This document shows positions 24,549-32,751 of a DNA stretch of 64,000 nt, one piece after another; within the stretch, counting starts at the first letter, position 1; each line of letters opens with the position of its first letter. Below the pieces are notes generated by a model. The model had not been told where the DNA came from. It saw nothing but the letters and a program-made list of their open reading frames with translations, and did no database searches. The DNA comes from Bacillus sp. ISL-41 (lineage in GTDB: Bacteria > Bacillota > Bacilli > Bacillales > Cytobacillaceae): assembly GCF_018613235.1 (NCBI RefSeq), contig NZ_JAGGQP010000008.1, positions 62,001 to 126,000 on the forward strand. Reading direction: 5' to 3'. The position numbers and the translations under genes are program-made.

Positions 24549-25817
24549 CTATCCTTGCTTTCCTATTTGAGTTGCCTGGTCAAGCAGATGGCGGTCCGCT
24601 TCCCTATCAATTTTCATATAGAAATAAAATATTAAAAATACCACGCCTGATACCAGTCGTAAACCTGACGCGAGATTCATGGCCGTATCAATTGAACTTA
24701 ATTGAAGCAGGTAAACCCCAACCTGCGGTGCGATAAAACCAATTATCGCTAACAGGATATTGTATTGTGCGATAAAGCTGCCCCGATTCTCCTCCTTCGT
24801 CACTTCCAGCAGCTGATTAAATAACAACAGCACGGTTCCTGAAACAAACAGACCAGAAGTAAAGTTGACAAAGGTCAAGTAATACATATTTGTTGAGAGT
24901 ATCGTAAGGAATGGTGCCGATGCCATTCCCACGGCTGTAATCACCAGCATTTTTGCATTGCTGTGCTTGTCAGCCATCCTTCCCCACCACTTAAAGCTGA
25001 TAATCTGGCCAACTTGATTCGCCACAGTTATGATGCTGATCCAAAACCCAGTCATATGAGCGACTTTGATGTTGTAAATATTAAACAAAGGCCAGGCCAG
25101 CTGCCAGGCAAAGTTGAAGAACAAGCCGCAGATCAGGAAATAAATAAATGGTTTATGTTTATAAGCTTCCCAGCCAAAATTAATTCGTTTCTTGTCTCTA
25201 ACGATTTCTTTCTTCTGTTCTATATGTCTATTTAAATACACTACTTCTACAATCCCAAAGAGAAATGCGAGAATGAAGAGAATTTGATATGGCAGTGGAT
25301 CCGACTTATCAAACCATTGCAGCCCTATTCCTATCAACAATGTCGTAAACATACCAGCGATGGTCAGTATCCTGTTCCTCTCACTAAAAAAACTGCTCCT
25401 GCGGCTGTCTGAGATAAGGTCTCCGATAAATGACTGCCAGCTAAGCATCGCGAAGGAACCGGGAAGATTCATTAGGCCAATCAGTAATACAAATGTCCAG
25501 GCCCTGTATTCTTCCGGCAGGTAAATGACCAAAAACATTCCTGGCAAAAATAAACGAGTAAACATAATTGAGGTACCTGTAAATCTCTTTTTTTCTTTCA
25601 GCCTGCCCATGATCACGGTAGCAAGAATCATAGCGAACATGCCGACTATTTGAGGCAGAGAACTGATTAACCCAACTTGATAATTCGATGCACCAAGGAC
25701 ACTAATTGCAAACAATGCGAAGTAGTTATTGCTCATACTTGTTACAATTGTTGAAGCGACACCATTTATAATGCTATTCTTTTCATTCCTCTTTGTTATT
25801 TGTGAAGGACTTTCCAT
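24549..25817 (-). CDS. Major facilitator superfamily transporter
   Basis: 422 aa, about 12 hydrophobic helices in two halves with a central charged loop (EQKKEIVRDKKR). Loop signatures are GRLKEKKR between TM2 and TM3, and WGRMADKHSN in the second half. Start at 25817 after AGAGGA; an upstream TTG lacks a ribosome binding site. Substrate unknown; general resemblance to the MFS group without a clear drug or sugar signature. Confidence 0.87.
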   Translation of the reverse strand: MESPSQITKRNEKNSIINGVASTIVTSMSNNYFALFAISVLGASNYQVGLISSLPQIVGMFAMILATVIMGRLKEKKRFTGTSIMFTRLFLPGMFLVIYLPEEYRAWTFVLLIGLMNLPGSFAMLSWQSFIGDLISDSRRSSFFSERNRILTIAGMFTTLLIGIGLQWFDKSDPLPYQILFILAFLFGIVEVVYLNRHIEQKKEIVRDKKRINFGWEAYKHKPFIYFLICGLFFNFAWQLAWPLFNIYNIKVAHMTGFWISIITVANQVGQIISFKWWGRMADKHSNAKMLVITAVGMASAPFLTILSTNMYYLTFVNFTSGLFVSGTVLLLFNQLLEVTKEENRGSFIAQYNILLAIIGFIAPQVGVYLLQLSSIDTAMNLASGLRLVSGVVFLIFYFYMKIDREADRHLLDQATQIGKQG

Positions 25818-25995
25818 ACATTCCTCTTCTTTCGAATAATTCAAATTATTTTGGATATCGAAATATCCACCTAATTTTACTCCTTCTGGTTTTTCTTGAC
25901 AATAAGTTTTTTATTAACAAAATAAACAAAGAATCTTCTGGAAATTCACGTTTGCTTTCTATCATCTTTTGATTTGTTCACTCTGATTTTTACAC

Positions 25996-26024
25996 AAAAA
26001 AAAGGAGCACCTTGGCCCCTTTTT
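25996..26024 (-). terminator. Terminator of the 77-aa protein gene
   Basis: A short stem AGGGGC/GCTCCT followed by U8 on the minus strand. Confidence 0.75.
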
Positions 26025-26030
26025 ACACAA

Positions 26031-26264
26031 TTACACATTCTTTAGAACTAAGTTCAATCTATTGTTCCGTTCGCTTCTTTCTTCCTCTGTCGCAAGGTCA
26101 TACTTCTTAAGCAAATGAAATACCTCATTCAAGATATCCTGGGTATGTTCTTCCTCAAAAAATTGGTTGAACAATGGATGCATGTCCTGTGGCAAGAACT
26201 CCTTTTGTGATTGGTATTTCTCCTGGACATCCGTTTTGCTGTGGTCAATATTGCATTCTCCCAT
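26031..26264 (-). CDS. Conserved-looking small protein, 77 aa
   Basis: Soluble, charged and helical: ends in EEERSERNNRLNLVLKNV and has a middle HPLFNQFFEEEHTQDILNE. AGGAGG lies nine bases before the ATG, and a terminator follows. I do not recognise the family; the composition is that of a small Bacillus cytosolic helical protein. Confidence 0.75.
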   Translation of the reverse strand: MGECNIDHSKTDVQEKYQSQKEFLPQDMHPLFNQFFEEEHTQDILNEVFHLLKKYDLATEEERSERNNRLNLVLKNV

Positions 26265-26387
26265 AAATAATCCCTCCTAGTATATATACCATTAGAATAC
26301 CAGACTATCTTCGTTTTACCCAAAACTTTATTCTGATTCTTTCCTATCTTATGGATAGTTTCATGGCCAAGGATTCATGGTCTTTTA

Positions 26388-27119
26388 CTAACCGAAATGT
26401 ATAGTGAGATAGAGCATTGAAATCAAGCCGAGGATAAATGAATAGGTTGGAAATTTCACATGATGATCTTCCTGGCTTTCTGGGATCAGTTCTTTGTATA
26501 TGACAAAGAGCATTGCCCCCGCGGCAAAACTCAAACCATATGGTACAAGACCTTCCACTTCAGAAGCAAGGAAATATCCAATTGCTGCTGTCACTATTTC
26601 TACAGCCCCTGTAAATGTCGCAATCATAAGTGCCTTCACTCTGGACATTTTTTGATGAAGTAAATAAAGTCCAACGAGAAATCCTTCGGGTGCGTTTTGC
26701 AGCCCGATTGCAAAGGCAATAATTCCACCAAGGTTTTCTTCGCCCACTCCATAACTTACCCCTACTGACAGCCCTTCAGGCAAATTATGGAGAGTGATTG
26801 CTGTAATGATGACTAATGTTTTTCGATCAACGCCAGATAAAAATCTAAAGTCACTTGTGTCCAGATCTTCCGTCTTTGAATTAATAAAATTTAATACAAA
26901 TGTCCCTAATAACATACCGATGGATAATACCCAAATATTTGATGATTCCAAAGATTCTGGTATCAAACTGAAGGTGGTGGCCGCCATCATAATCCCCGAA
27001 GCGTAACCAAGAAGTAATGACTTTAACTTTGATGAGACATTATTTAGAAATAAAACTGGAATTGCACCGAAACCTGTTGCCATTGCAGAGATGACAATCC
27101 CTAAAAATGCTTCTGCCAT
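26388..27119 (-). CDS. ZIP-family divalent metal transporter
   Basis: 243 aa, eight predicted helices. Metal-binding motifs are HNLPEG (TM4) and QNAPEG (TM5); the second replaces the usual HN/EIPEG histidine by Gln. Similar to bacterial ZupT/GufA-type transporters for Zn, Fe or Mn uptake. ATG at 27119 preferred; a TTG four codons earlier is possible because AGGAGG lies just before it. Single gene. Confidence 0.88.
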   Translation of the reverse strand: MAEAFLGIVISAMATGFGAIPVLFLNNVSSKLKSLLLGYASGIMMAATTFSLIPESLESSNIWVLSIGMLLGTFVLNFINSKTEDLDTSDFRFLSGVDRKTLVIITAITLHNLPEGLSVGVSYGVGEENLGGIIAFAIGLQNAPEGFLVGLYLLHQKMSRVKALMIATFTGAVEIVTAAIGYFLASEVEGLVPYGLSFAAGAMLFVIYKELIPESQEDHHVKFPTYSFILGLISMLYLTIHFG

Positions 27120-27213
27120 AACTTTTTCCAATGCCTCCTAACTACAAAGTAAAGTAAAATACTTTTCCCCTTAAACCAGGAAGTTACACTTGGAAAAAAA
27201 TAATCAATGTGGA

Positions 27214-27597
27214 TCATGGTGCAACCAGTTCAACCTTCATACGATCAGGACCTTCAAAAAACACCGCATAGTGATCTGCTCCCCCTGCAAAAGGGTGTCT
27301 GTCTTGATAGAGAATGGTAAGATTTCTTTCCTTAAGTTTTTCTGTCATTTGATTCACCTGTTCACGTGATTCTGCATAAAAAGCAAGGTGATTCAAACCG
27401 GCGCGGGATCGGTGATATCCAGCATTAATGAACTTTTCTTCGGTCTGTACAAAAACTATATAGGTCGTTTTAAACTTCCAACTTATGCCTCTTTCCCATT
27501 TCTGATAGACTTCATATTTCAACTCGCTTAAAAACCAGCCCCAAAATTCAATGGCTTTTTTTAAATCTGTTACATTGATTTCAACATGGTGCAGCAT
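27214..27597 (-). CDS. VOC (glyoxalase/bleomycin-resistance) family protein
   Basis: 127 aa with paired beta-alpha-beta-beta-beta units. Candidate metal ligands are His4 in LHHVEINV, the His of LNHLAFYAES and Glu near the C-terminus in MKVELVAP. Family members are metal-dependent lyases, dioxygenases or drug-binding proteins. Shine-Dalgarno AGGAGG. Substrate unknown. Confidence 0.87.
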   Translation of the reverse strand: MLHHVEINVTDLKKAIEFWGWFLSELKYEVYQKWERGISWKFKTTYIVFVQTEEKFINAGYHRSRAGLNHLAFYAESREQVNQMTEKLKERNLTILYQDRHPFAGGADHYAVFFEGPDRMKVELVAP

Positions 27598-27686
27598 CTC
27601 TAAAATCCTCCTGGCAAAAACCTTGTTTTGTATTTTGGACCCTGTAATTGGAAAGGCTAAGACAAAATGAAAAAGGAAGTAATGTT

Positions 27687-28199
27687 ATGTATCTTGCTAT
27701 TGCCGTGGCCGTTATTCTGATACTCGCTTATTTTTTGGTTGATTGGAAACGATGGGAGAATTTCTATCCAACGATTCAATTTTATATAATATGTAATTTA
27801 ATGTATAATTTTTTATTTTACAATCATACGTTATGGGCTTATAAACCAAAATCGCCCTGGCTGAATCATACATTCATTGATTTGGCATTTAGTTTAATCA
27901 TCATCCCCATCGTGTTAATGATCTATCTAAACCATATACCAAAAATGCCTAAAAACACTCTATTCTATCTAGCTGTATGGGTAACTGCATTTACTGTTGT
28001 CGAATACTTTTTCCAAAGGACCGGAATGTTTATTTATGATAATGGATGGGGAATAATTCATTCGGCAATCTTCAATGTCATTATGTTTTCTGTCCTCGGT
28101 ATCCACTATAAACGGCCTTTATATGGCATATTGCTTTCTATTCCCATTATAGCAATACTGCTCTTTTTCCATCATCCTTCATTCGGTGACTTGAAGTAG
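27687..28199 (+). CDS. CBO0543-family multi-pass membrane protein
   Basis: 170 aa, about five transmembrane helices. Features typical of the CBO0543 family are an N-terminal helix followed by WKRWENFYPTIQFYIICNLMYN and several conserved Trp/Tyr near membrane boundaries. Start at 27687 after AAGGAAG; an ATG 13 codons upstream has no good site. Function unknown. Confidence 0.8.
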   Translation: MYLAIAVAVILILAYFLVDWKRWENFYPTIQFYIICNLMYNFLFYNHTLWAYKPKSPWLNHTFIDLAFSLIIIPIVLMIYLNHIPKMPKNTLFYLAVWVTAFTVVEYFFQRTGMFIYDNGWGIIHSAIFNVIMFSVLGIHYKRPLYGILLSIPIIAILLFFHHPSFGDLK

Positions 28200-28361
28200 T
28201 CTTCTGCCACGGCAATTAATATATCATGGCTTCTGCTTTGATTCCTTGACAGCATTGCTAATATAATAGAAAGAGGTTATTAACTTCATCGACGATTGCT
28301 TGCTTTGACTAATAAGCAATCATTATAAAATGGCCTAGATTACAATATTCCGGGAGAATTT

Positions 28362-29312
28362 ATGATACGTACAATTTCAGTTAGTCCTTCAGGGGAAATC
28401 CAAACTGGTCTAAGCATCGACGCATTGCTATCAGACGCAAATCATTGGTATTGGATCGATTTCAGTGAACCTACTGATGAAGAAATCCAATTATTGAACG
28501 CGCCATTGCAGTTTCACCCTTTATCCATTGAAGATTGTATCCATACACTTCAAAGACCTAAGCTCGATTATTATGATGATTACCATTTTTTTGTTTTTCA
28601 GGCATTGAACGGGGAGTCCATGCAAAAAGAAGAGGTTGATTTATTCCTTGGACAGAACTACATTGTTACATACCATAGCGTCCGCACTAGTGAAGTTGAA
28701 GACGTATGGAAGAGATTAGAGCTTGCAAAGACACCTGGCGAATGGAACCCATCGATTGTTCTCTATCATGTTTTGGATAAGATAGTCGATAATTATTTTC
28801 CTCATGTATATCGAATTGAGGATTTATTGAATGATATTGATGAGAATTCAGCCGACCGGTCAATGGAGGAACTTCTTGAAGACTTATTTGATACTAGACA
28901 TGAACTGCTCTCATTAAGGCATACCATCACTCCAATGAGGGATTTGGTATACAGGATGATTAATTCTCATCGCCTTTCCGGTATACTAGAACAAAAAGAG
29001 TATTTTGCGGACATCCATGACCATTTATTAAGACTTGCTGAAAAGGTGGAAGCAAGCCGTGAACTGACAACAGATATGCGGGACAGCTACTTGTCGATCA
29101 ATTCACATGAAACCAATAGGGTAATGAAAGTACTGACTGTGATCACAACCATTTTCATGCCGCTCACCTTCATTGCGGGAATTTACGGGATGAATTTTGA
29201 GAATATGCCGGAACTGTCCTGGCGATTTGGATACTTTGGAGCATTGTTTGCCATGTTTGTCATAGGAATGACCATGTTCTTCTGGTTCAGGAAAAAGGGC
29301 TGGTTTAAATAA
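28362..29312 (+). CDS. corA: CorA-family Mg2+/Co2+ transporter
   Basis: 316 aa: a long acidic cytosolic domain, a stalk helix, two C-terminal helices and the signature GMN (IYGMNFENMPEL) between them, ending in the basic FRKKGWFK. Pentameric Mg2+ channel by family knowledge. GGGAG before the ATG; a strong bidirectional terminator follows. This is one of two CorA paralogues within 3.4 kb. Confidence 0.92.
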   Translation: MIRTISVSPSGEIQTGLSIDALLSDANHWYWIDFSEPTDEEIQLLNAPLQFHPLSIEDCIHTLQRPKLDYYDDYHFFVFQALNGESMQKEEVDLFLGQNYIVTYHSVRTSEVEDVWKRLELAKTPGEWNPSIVLYHVLDKIVDNYFPHVYRIEDLLNDIDENSADRSMEELLEDLFDTRHELLSLRHTITPMRDLVYRMINSHRLSGILEQKEYFADIHDHLLRLAEKVEASRELTTDMRDSYLSINSHETNRVMKVLTVITTIFMPLTFIAGIYGMNFENMPELSWRFGYFGALFAMFVIGMTMFFWFRKKGWFK

Positions 29313-29315
29313 TGC

Positions 29316-29352
29316 AAAAACCATTGAAGCCACACAGGCTTCAATGGTTTTT
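29316..29352. terminator. Bidirectional terminator after corA
   Basis: A 16-bp stem AAAAACCATTGAAGCC with its complement at 29337-29352; A- and T-runs flank both sides. Confidence 0.9.
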
Positions 29353-29532
29353 TTCGTTTTGTTTGTCGTCTTCCCGCAAGGTTAAAAAATCTTCGACAAG
29401 GCATTTACTGCTTACGATAATGCCTGACAAGAAAAATGCAATTGTAACCGTGAACGAAAAATAATAATACGCTAACAGTGAAGTGGCAATCGTCCATACG
29501 AGCCAGAGATATTTTTCATAATCCTCAGCCAT
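29341..29532 (-). CDS. Small membrane protein, 63 aa, coupled to spoIIP-like gene
   Basis: Two hydrophobic stretches (residues about 8-42) and a charged tail (REDDKQNEKNH). The ATG overlaps the stop region of the SpoIIP-like gene, with GGAAGAAG upstream, so it is translationally coupled. Family not recognised. It may be a small partner of the hydrolase. Confidence 0.72.
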   Translation of the reverse strand: MAEDYEKYLWLVWTIATSLLAYYYFSFTVTIAFFLSGIIVSSKCLVEDFLTLREDDKQNEKNH

Positions 29533-30655
29533 TTACTTCTTCCGCCTTCCAGTAAAGCTGACTGATCGCATCTGCTAGTGCTTCTATTGTATTCTTTAAT
29601 TCTTTCATATTATTGTCAACGCCGCCAACTTCGACTACCACAGTGTTTGAATGTAAATCCTGATTATAAATTCCATCCACGCCGATTCCCTTTTTAGGCA
29701 GGACTCCCTTGCTGATGCCTGGATAACTCTTATTCAGGATTTTATGAAGCTCGTTTGCGAACTTCAGGTTCTTCTGGAAGTTCTTATTTTCCTCGCCTAT
29801 TACAAAAACTAATCTGGCATAAGGCTCATTATTTATGGTGGCAGTTGTCGAATCCTTTCTGACAGAGTCTCGGTGAAGATCAATAAAATACTCTAATTTC
29901 TTGTTGCCAGCCATTGCCTCTTGGACCAGTGAACGTGATATCTCATATGATTTATGAGTCAGCCACCCTTTCTCATCCAGCTCCTGGCCTATATTGGTCT
30001 TATCTACGCTTGCTCCAATCCCTCTTTTCTCCAATTCCTTGCCTAGCAATTCACCTACAATAGTGATATTTGTCTTGCCATCAACAGCCTCATTTTCATT
30101 CTCTGCTCCTTCTAGTCCCAGCAACGGCAGGTACGATTCCCAGCTGTGAGTATGATAAATGAATACCGATTTTTCTGTTGGGGATGAACCGGTGTATATT
30201 TTCCCGCTGTTCAGCTCCTTCAATTCATTCGCTGCCATATTCCTTTCCTGCAGAAGAACCTCCATTGGAGGTGCAGATTCGATTGGGATATCCGTAAAAT
30301 CAACACCTTCATCGGCAATTAGGAAGTTTGAATCAAATGCCATAAACCCTGGGATTCCGGTCCTGACCAGACTCCTAAGATCATTCATTTCAATGTTTGT
30401 AAGCAATTTGAATCCTGTAGAGAATATAGGTAAATCAGTATTGGATCCTGTCAATGCATGTCCAATCAATGGATTCTCATAACTTATGATCCTCAAGAAA
30501 ACTTCTGCTCCAATATCTCCGTTTACTTTGAATTTAAACATGCTGATGTTTGAAGAAGAAATGAAACCGGCTATTAGAAAAAAACTAAATGTGCAAACAA
30601 TTATAACTAAAGTTGAAACCATTTTTCGATAAAGATTGACCAATATTCCAGCCAT
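29525..30655 (-). CDS. spoIIP: Stage II sporulation protein P (SpoIIP) family
   Basis: 376 aa (B. subtilis SpoIIP is 401): an N-terminal membrane anchor (residues about 12-33), a linker, then an amidase/endopeptidase domain with the zinc-site motifs FIYHTHSWESY and YFIDLHRDS and a terminal VVVEVGG. SpoIIP cleaves peptidoglycan with SpoIID during engulfment. The genomic position is not the usual one beside gpr, so this may be a second paralogue. Confidence 0.88.
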   Translation of the reverse strand: MAGILVNLYRKMVSTLVIIVCTFSFFLIAGFISSSNISMFKFKVNGDIGAEVFLRIISYENPLIGHALTGSNTDLPIFSTGFKLLTNIEMNDLRSLVRTGIPGFMAFDSNFLIADEGVDFTDIPIESAPPMEVLLQERNMAANELKELNSGKIYTGSSPTEKSVFIYHTHSWESYLPLLGLEGAENENEAVDGKTNITIVGELLGKELEKRGIGASVDKTNIGQELDEKGWLTHKSYEISRSLVQEAMAGNKKLEYFIDLHRDSVRKDSTTATINNEPYARLVFVIGEENKNFQKNLKFANELHKILNKSYPGISKGVLPKKGIGVDGIYNQDLHSNTVVVEVGGVDNNMKELKNTIEALADAISQLYWKAEEVNG

Positions 30656-30740
30656 TCAATCACCCTTTTGCATGTGATACCAATTTGTAAGTACACTCTC
30701 TGTTTAATCCATAAATATGTACAAATAAAGATTTTAGACT

Positions 30741-30768
30741 AAAAAACGCCTGGACAGATGTCCAGACG
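30741..30768 (-). terminator. Terminator of the second corA
   Basis: A GC-rich stem CGTCTGGAC/GTCCAGGCG with U6 on the minus strand. Confidence 0.87.
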
Positions 30769-30773
30769 CTCAG

Positions 30774-31712
30774 TTAGAAATATTTCTTTTTCCAAAAAAT
30801 AAAAGCGGTTAATCCAGCCAATAAGACGGCCATACTGATTGCCAGGATAAATGCATACGGATTGTGTTGAAATGGAAGATCTACGTTCATTCCATAAAAG
30901 CTTGCTACCATCGTCGGAAACGATAGAATGATGGTAATGGATGTAAGAAATTTCATCACCATATTTAGATTATTTGAAATTATAGAAGCAAACGCATCCA
31001 TCATTCCGCTTAAAATGGAACTGTATGTCTCAGCCATTTCAATGGCCTGGGTATTTTCAATGATGACATCCTCAAGCAAATCCTTGTCTTCTTCGTACAT
31101 TTTCAAGTAATTGAAGCGCATGATCTTGGCAAGAACGACTTTATTGGATTTAAGTGATGTCGTAAAGTAAACCAAACTTTTCTCTAATGCGAGAAATGCA
31201 TACAATTCCTTGTTTTTCATTGACTGGTGCAACTCGCGCTCGATCTCATTTGTCTTTTTATTGATTTGTTTCAGATAACGTAAATAATAAATCGAAATCA
31301 CATAAAGGATTTGCAGGGCAAATCTCGTTTTCTTAAAAGAATAAAATTCCTTGACTCTGTTTGACTTGAATTCATTCAATACAGGCGTCTCTTTGAGGGA
31401 AACAGTTATGATACAATTCGGCGTTTGAATGATTCCAACTGGTATGGTTTCATAGATTGGGAAACCAGATTCATCATGAGTGATGTACGGATAGTCAACA
31501 ATTATATAGACAATTCCGTCTTCCTTTTCAATTCTCGGCCGCTCTTCATCATCTAGGGCATCCTTTATAAAATCAACTGCGACTCCTGTTTCATTCGCCA
31601 CTCTGATGATTTCATCTTCAGAAGGGTGTACCATATTAACCCAACAGCCTTTTATAATTTCATCAACACGTATTAAATGTCTTTCTTCACTGCTTTTAAA
31701 AATTTCCAGCAT
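30774..31712 (-). CDS. corA: CorA-family Mg2+ transporter, second paralogue
   Basis: 312 aa with the CorA layout: an N-terminal domain (about 1-240), a stalk helix, TM1 ending in FYGMNVDLPF with the GMN signature, TM2 and a basic tail (FWKKKYF). Start at 31712 because AGGAGG lies nine bases upstream; a TTG 12 codons earlier would place that site inside the coding region. A short gene ends 20 bases upstream in the same transcript and may be a regulatory leader. Confidence 0.93.
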   Translation of the reverse strand: MLEIFKSSEERHLIRVDEIIKGCWVNMVHPSEDEIIRVANETGVAVDFIKDALDDEERPRIEKEDGIVYIIVDYPYITHDESGFPIYETIPVGIIQTPNCIITVSLKETPVLNEFKSNRVKEFYSFKKTRFALQILYVISIYYLRYLKQINKKTNEIERELHQSMKNKELYAFLALEKSLVYFTTSLKSNKVVLAKIMRFNYLKMYEEDKDLLEDVIIENTQAIEMAETYSSILSGMMDAFASIISNNLNMVMKFLTSITIILSFPTMVASFYGMNVDLPFQHNPYAFILAISMAVLLAGLTAFIFWKKKYF

Positions 31713-31732
31713 TTGATCAACCTCCTCTTTAA

Positions 31733-31855
31733 TTATTGAGGAAGCCAACTACCTTTTTTAAGAGTTGATAGTCTTGCAGCATTCAATTGTATCAAATCTA
31801 ATAGATCATCGACTTCCTCGCACCTATCGGGATCAGGTTCTTTTGAATAACCCAA
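31733..31855 (-). CDS. Putative 40-aa leader peptide of corA (EPDPD motif)
   Basis: TTG start after AAAGGAG (nine-base spacing). The product begins MGYSKEPDPDRCEEVDD and ends LKKGSWLPQ. Its stop lies 20 bases before the corA ATG, and the corA ribosome binding site falls in that gap. The early acidic, proline-containing run resembles the MEPDP start of E. coli MgtL, where such residues destabilise ribosomes at low Mg2+. It could equally be an ordinary small protein. Confidence 0.5.
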   Translation of the reverse strand: MGYSKEPDPDRCEEVDDLLDLIQLNAARLSTLKKGSWLPQ

Positions 31856-31881
31856 AGATACCAACTCCTTTCTGTTTTCAC

Positions 31882-31910
31882 CTCTTACATCTTACTCCCG
31901 ACGCGGTCAA
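31882..31910 (-). promoter_or_regulatory. Candidate promoter of leader-corA
   Basis: TTGACC-N17-TAAGAG on the minus strand, just upstream of the 40-aa reading frame. The -10 box is weak. Confidence 0.45.
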
Positions 31911-31957
31911 ACTACAATGGAAACTTCAAATGAAAAATAACATTTTCGATAAAACTA

Positions 31958-32016
31958 TTGACACCATACCCTATAGGGTATATAGTAGGAACTACATTAA
32001 ATACCCACTACGGTAT
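31958..32016 (+). promoter_or_regulatory. Sigma-A promoter with CsoR/CstR-like operator in the spacer
   Basis: TTGACA-N17-TATAGT (31958-31986). The spacer carries a perfect 16-bp palindrome ATACCCTATAGGGTAT (31966-31981). A second, weaker copy ATACCCACTACGGTAT lies at 32001-32016. Alternating A/T arms and a CCC/GGG core are the hallmark of CsoR-family copper or persulfide repressor sites. Confidence 0.68.
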
Positions 32017-32036
32017 AAACAGGAGGAAGATTTGAA

Positions 32037-32432
32037 ATGGTAAACAAAATGACAAAATCATTCATTGCTTTTGCAATGGTTTTATCTATACTTGCTGTTG
32101 GTATTCCACAGCAAAAAGCTGAGGCTGCTACTACAACAGCAGATGTACTGGTAACAGTTGGACAAATGGGTGCTGATTCTTATTCACAAACACTGGATGG
32201 AGTTCTTTACACAGTTAACCAAATTGGCTTCATGGCTGACAGGATCCTTTGGACACAAGAACAAATTGGCTTCATGGCTGACAGAATTGTATATGTAACA
32301 GAGTTCTCACAGGATAACTCTATTAAAGTAATCTATATGGCAACAGCCTTATGGCCAACCGGAACGAAGGATGGCGGATACACTTATAAGGTATCCCTTA
32401 TGCCGGTTGCGATGCTCCCAGCTGGCTGGTAA
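32037..32432 (+). CDS. Secreted Met-rich repeat protein of unknown function
   Basis: 131 aa with a signal peptide (MVNKMTKSFIAFAM, cleavage near AEAA at residue 30). The mature part of about 100 aa contains two copies of QIGFMADRI, no Cys or His, and six Met; the tail is SLMPVAMLPAGW. AGGAGG lies upstream, a strong terminator downstream, and a CsoR-like operator in its promoter. Met clusters could bind Cu(I) (inference). Family unknown. Confidence 0.8.
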   Translation: MVNKMTKSFIAFAMVLSILAVGIPQQKAEAATTTADVLVTVGQMGADSYSQTLDGVLYTVNQIGFMADRILWTQEQIGFMADRIVYVTEFSQDNSIKVIYMATALWPTGTKDGGYTYKVSLMPVAMLPAGW

Positions 32433-32442
32433 ATAGTAATGT

Positions 32443-32471
32443 AAAAAGGCGAATCATGGGTTCGCCTTTTT
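32443..32471 (+). terminator. Terminator of the secreted Met-rich protein gene
   Basis: An 11-bp stem AAAAAGGCGAA/TTCGCCTTTTT, 7-base loop, T-run. Confidence 0.9.
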
Positions 32472-32751
32472 ATTTTCCTCTAAAATTCACCTGCTGCTTA
32501 AAAACACATCTTTTGGCACAACAGGTATTTTCATAAAAAAAACACATGATTTATCGATACATTCTATCTACCTTTCCGTATACCTGACCTTCTATATATA
32601 ATTCGTTGGTCACACCCCTCCCCTTCTTACTGATCCATAATTCCCATTCTGCTTTTTCCAGCAGGTAGTCACCCTTTTTCTTATAATAAGAAATCTTCAA
32701 AAAATATACTATAATAAGCTTGAAATCTAGTAATTTGGAGGGAAAATGAAC

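Noticed and set aside
31741-31910. Mg2+ M-box (ykoK-type) riboswitch before the second corA
   Set aside because: The leader lacks the conserved M-box segments; a short peptide frame occupies it instead.
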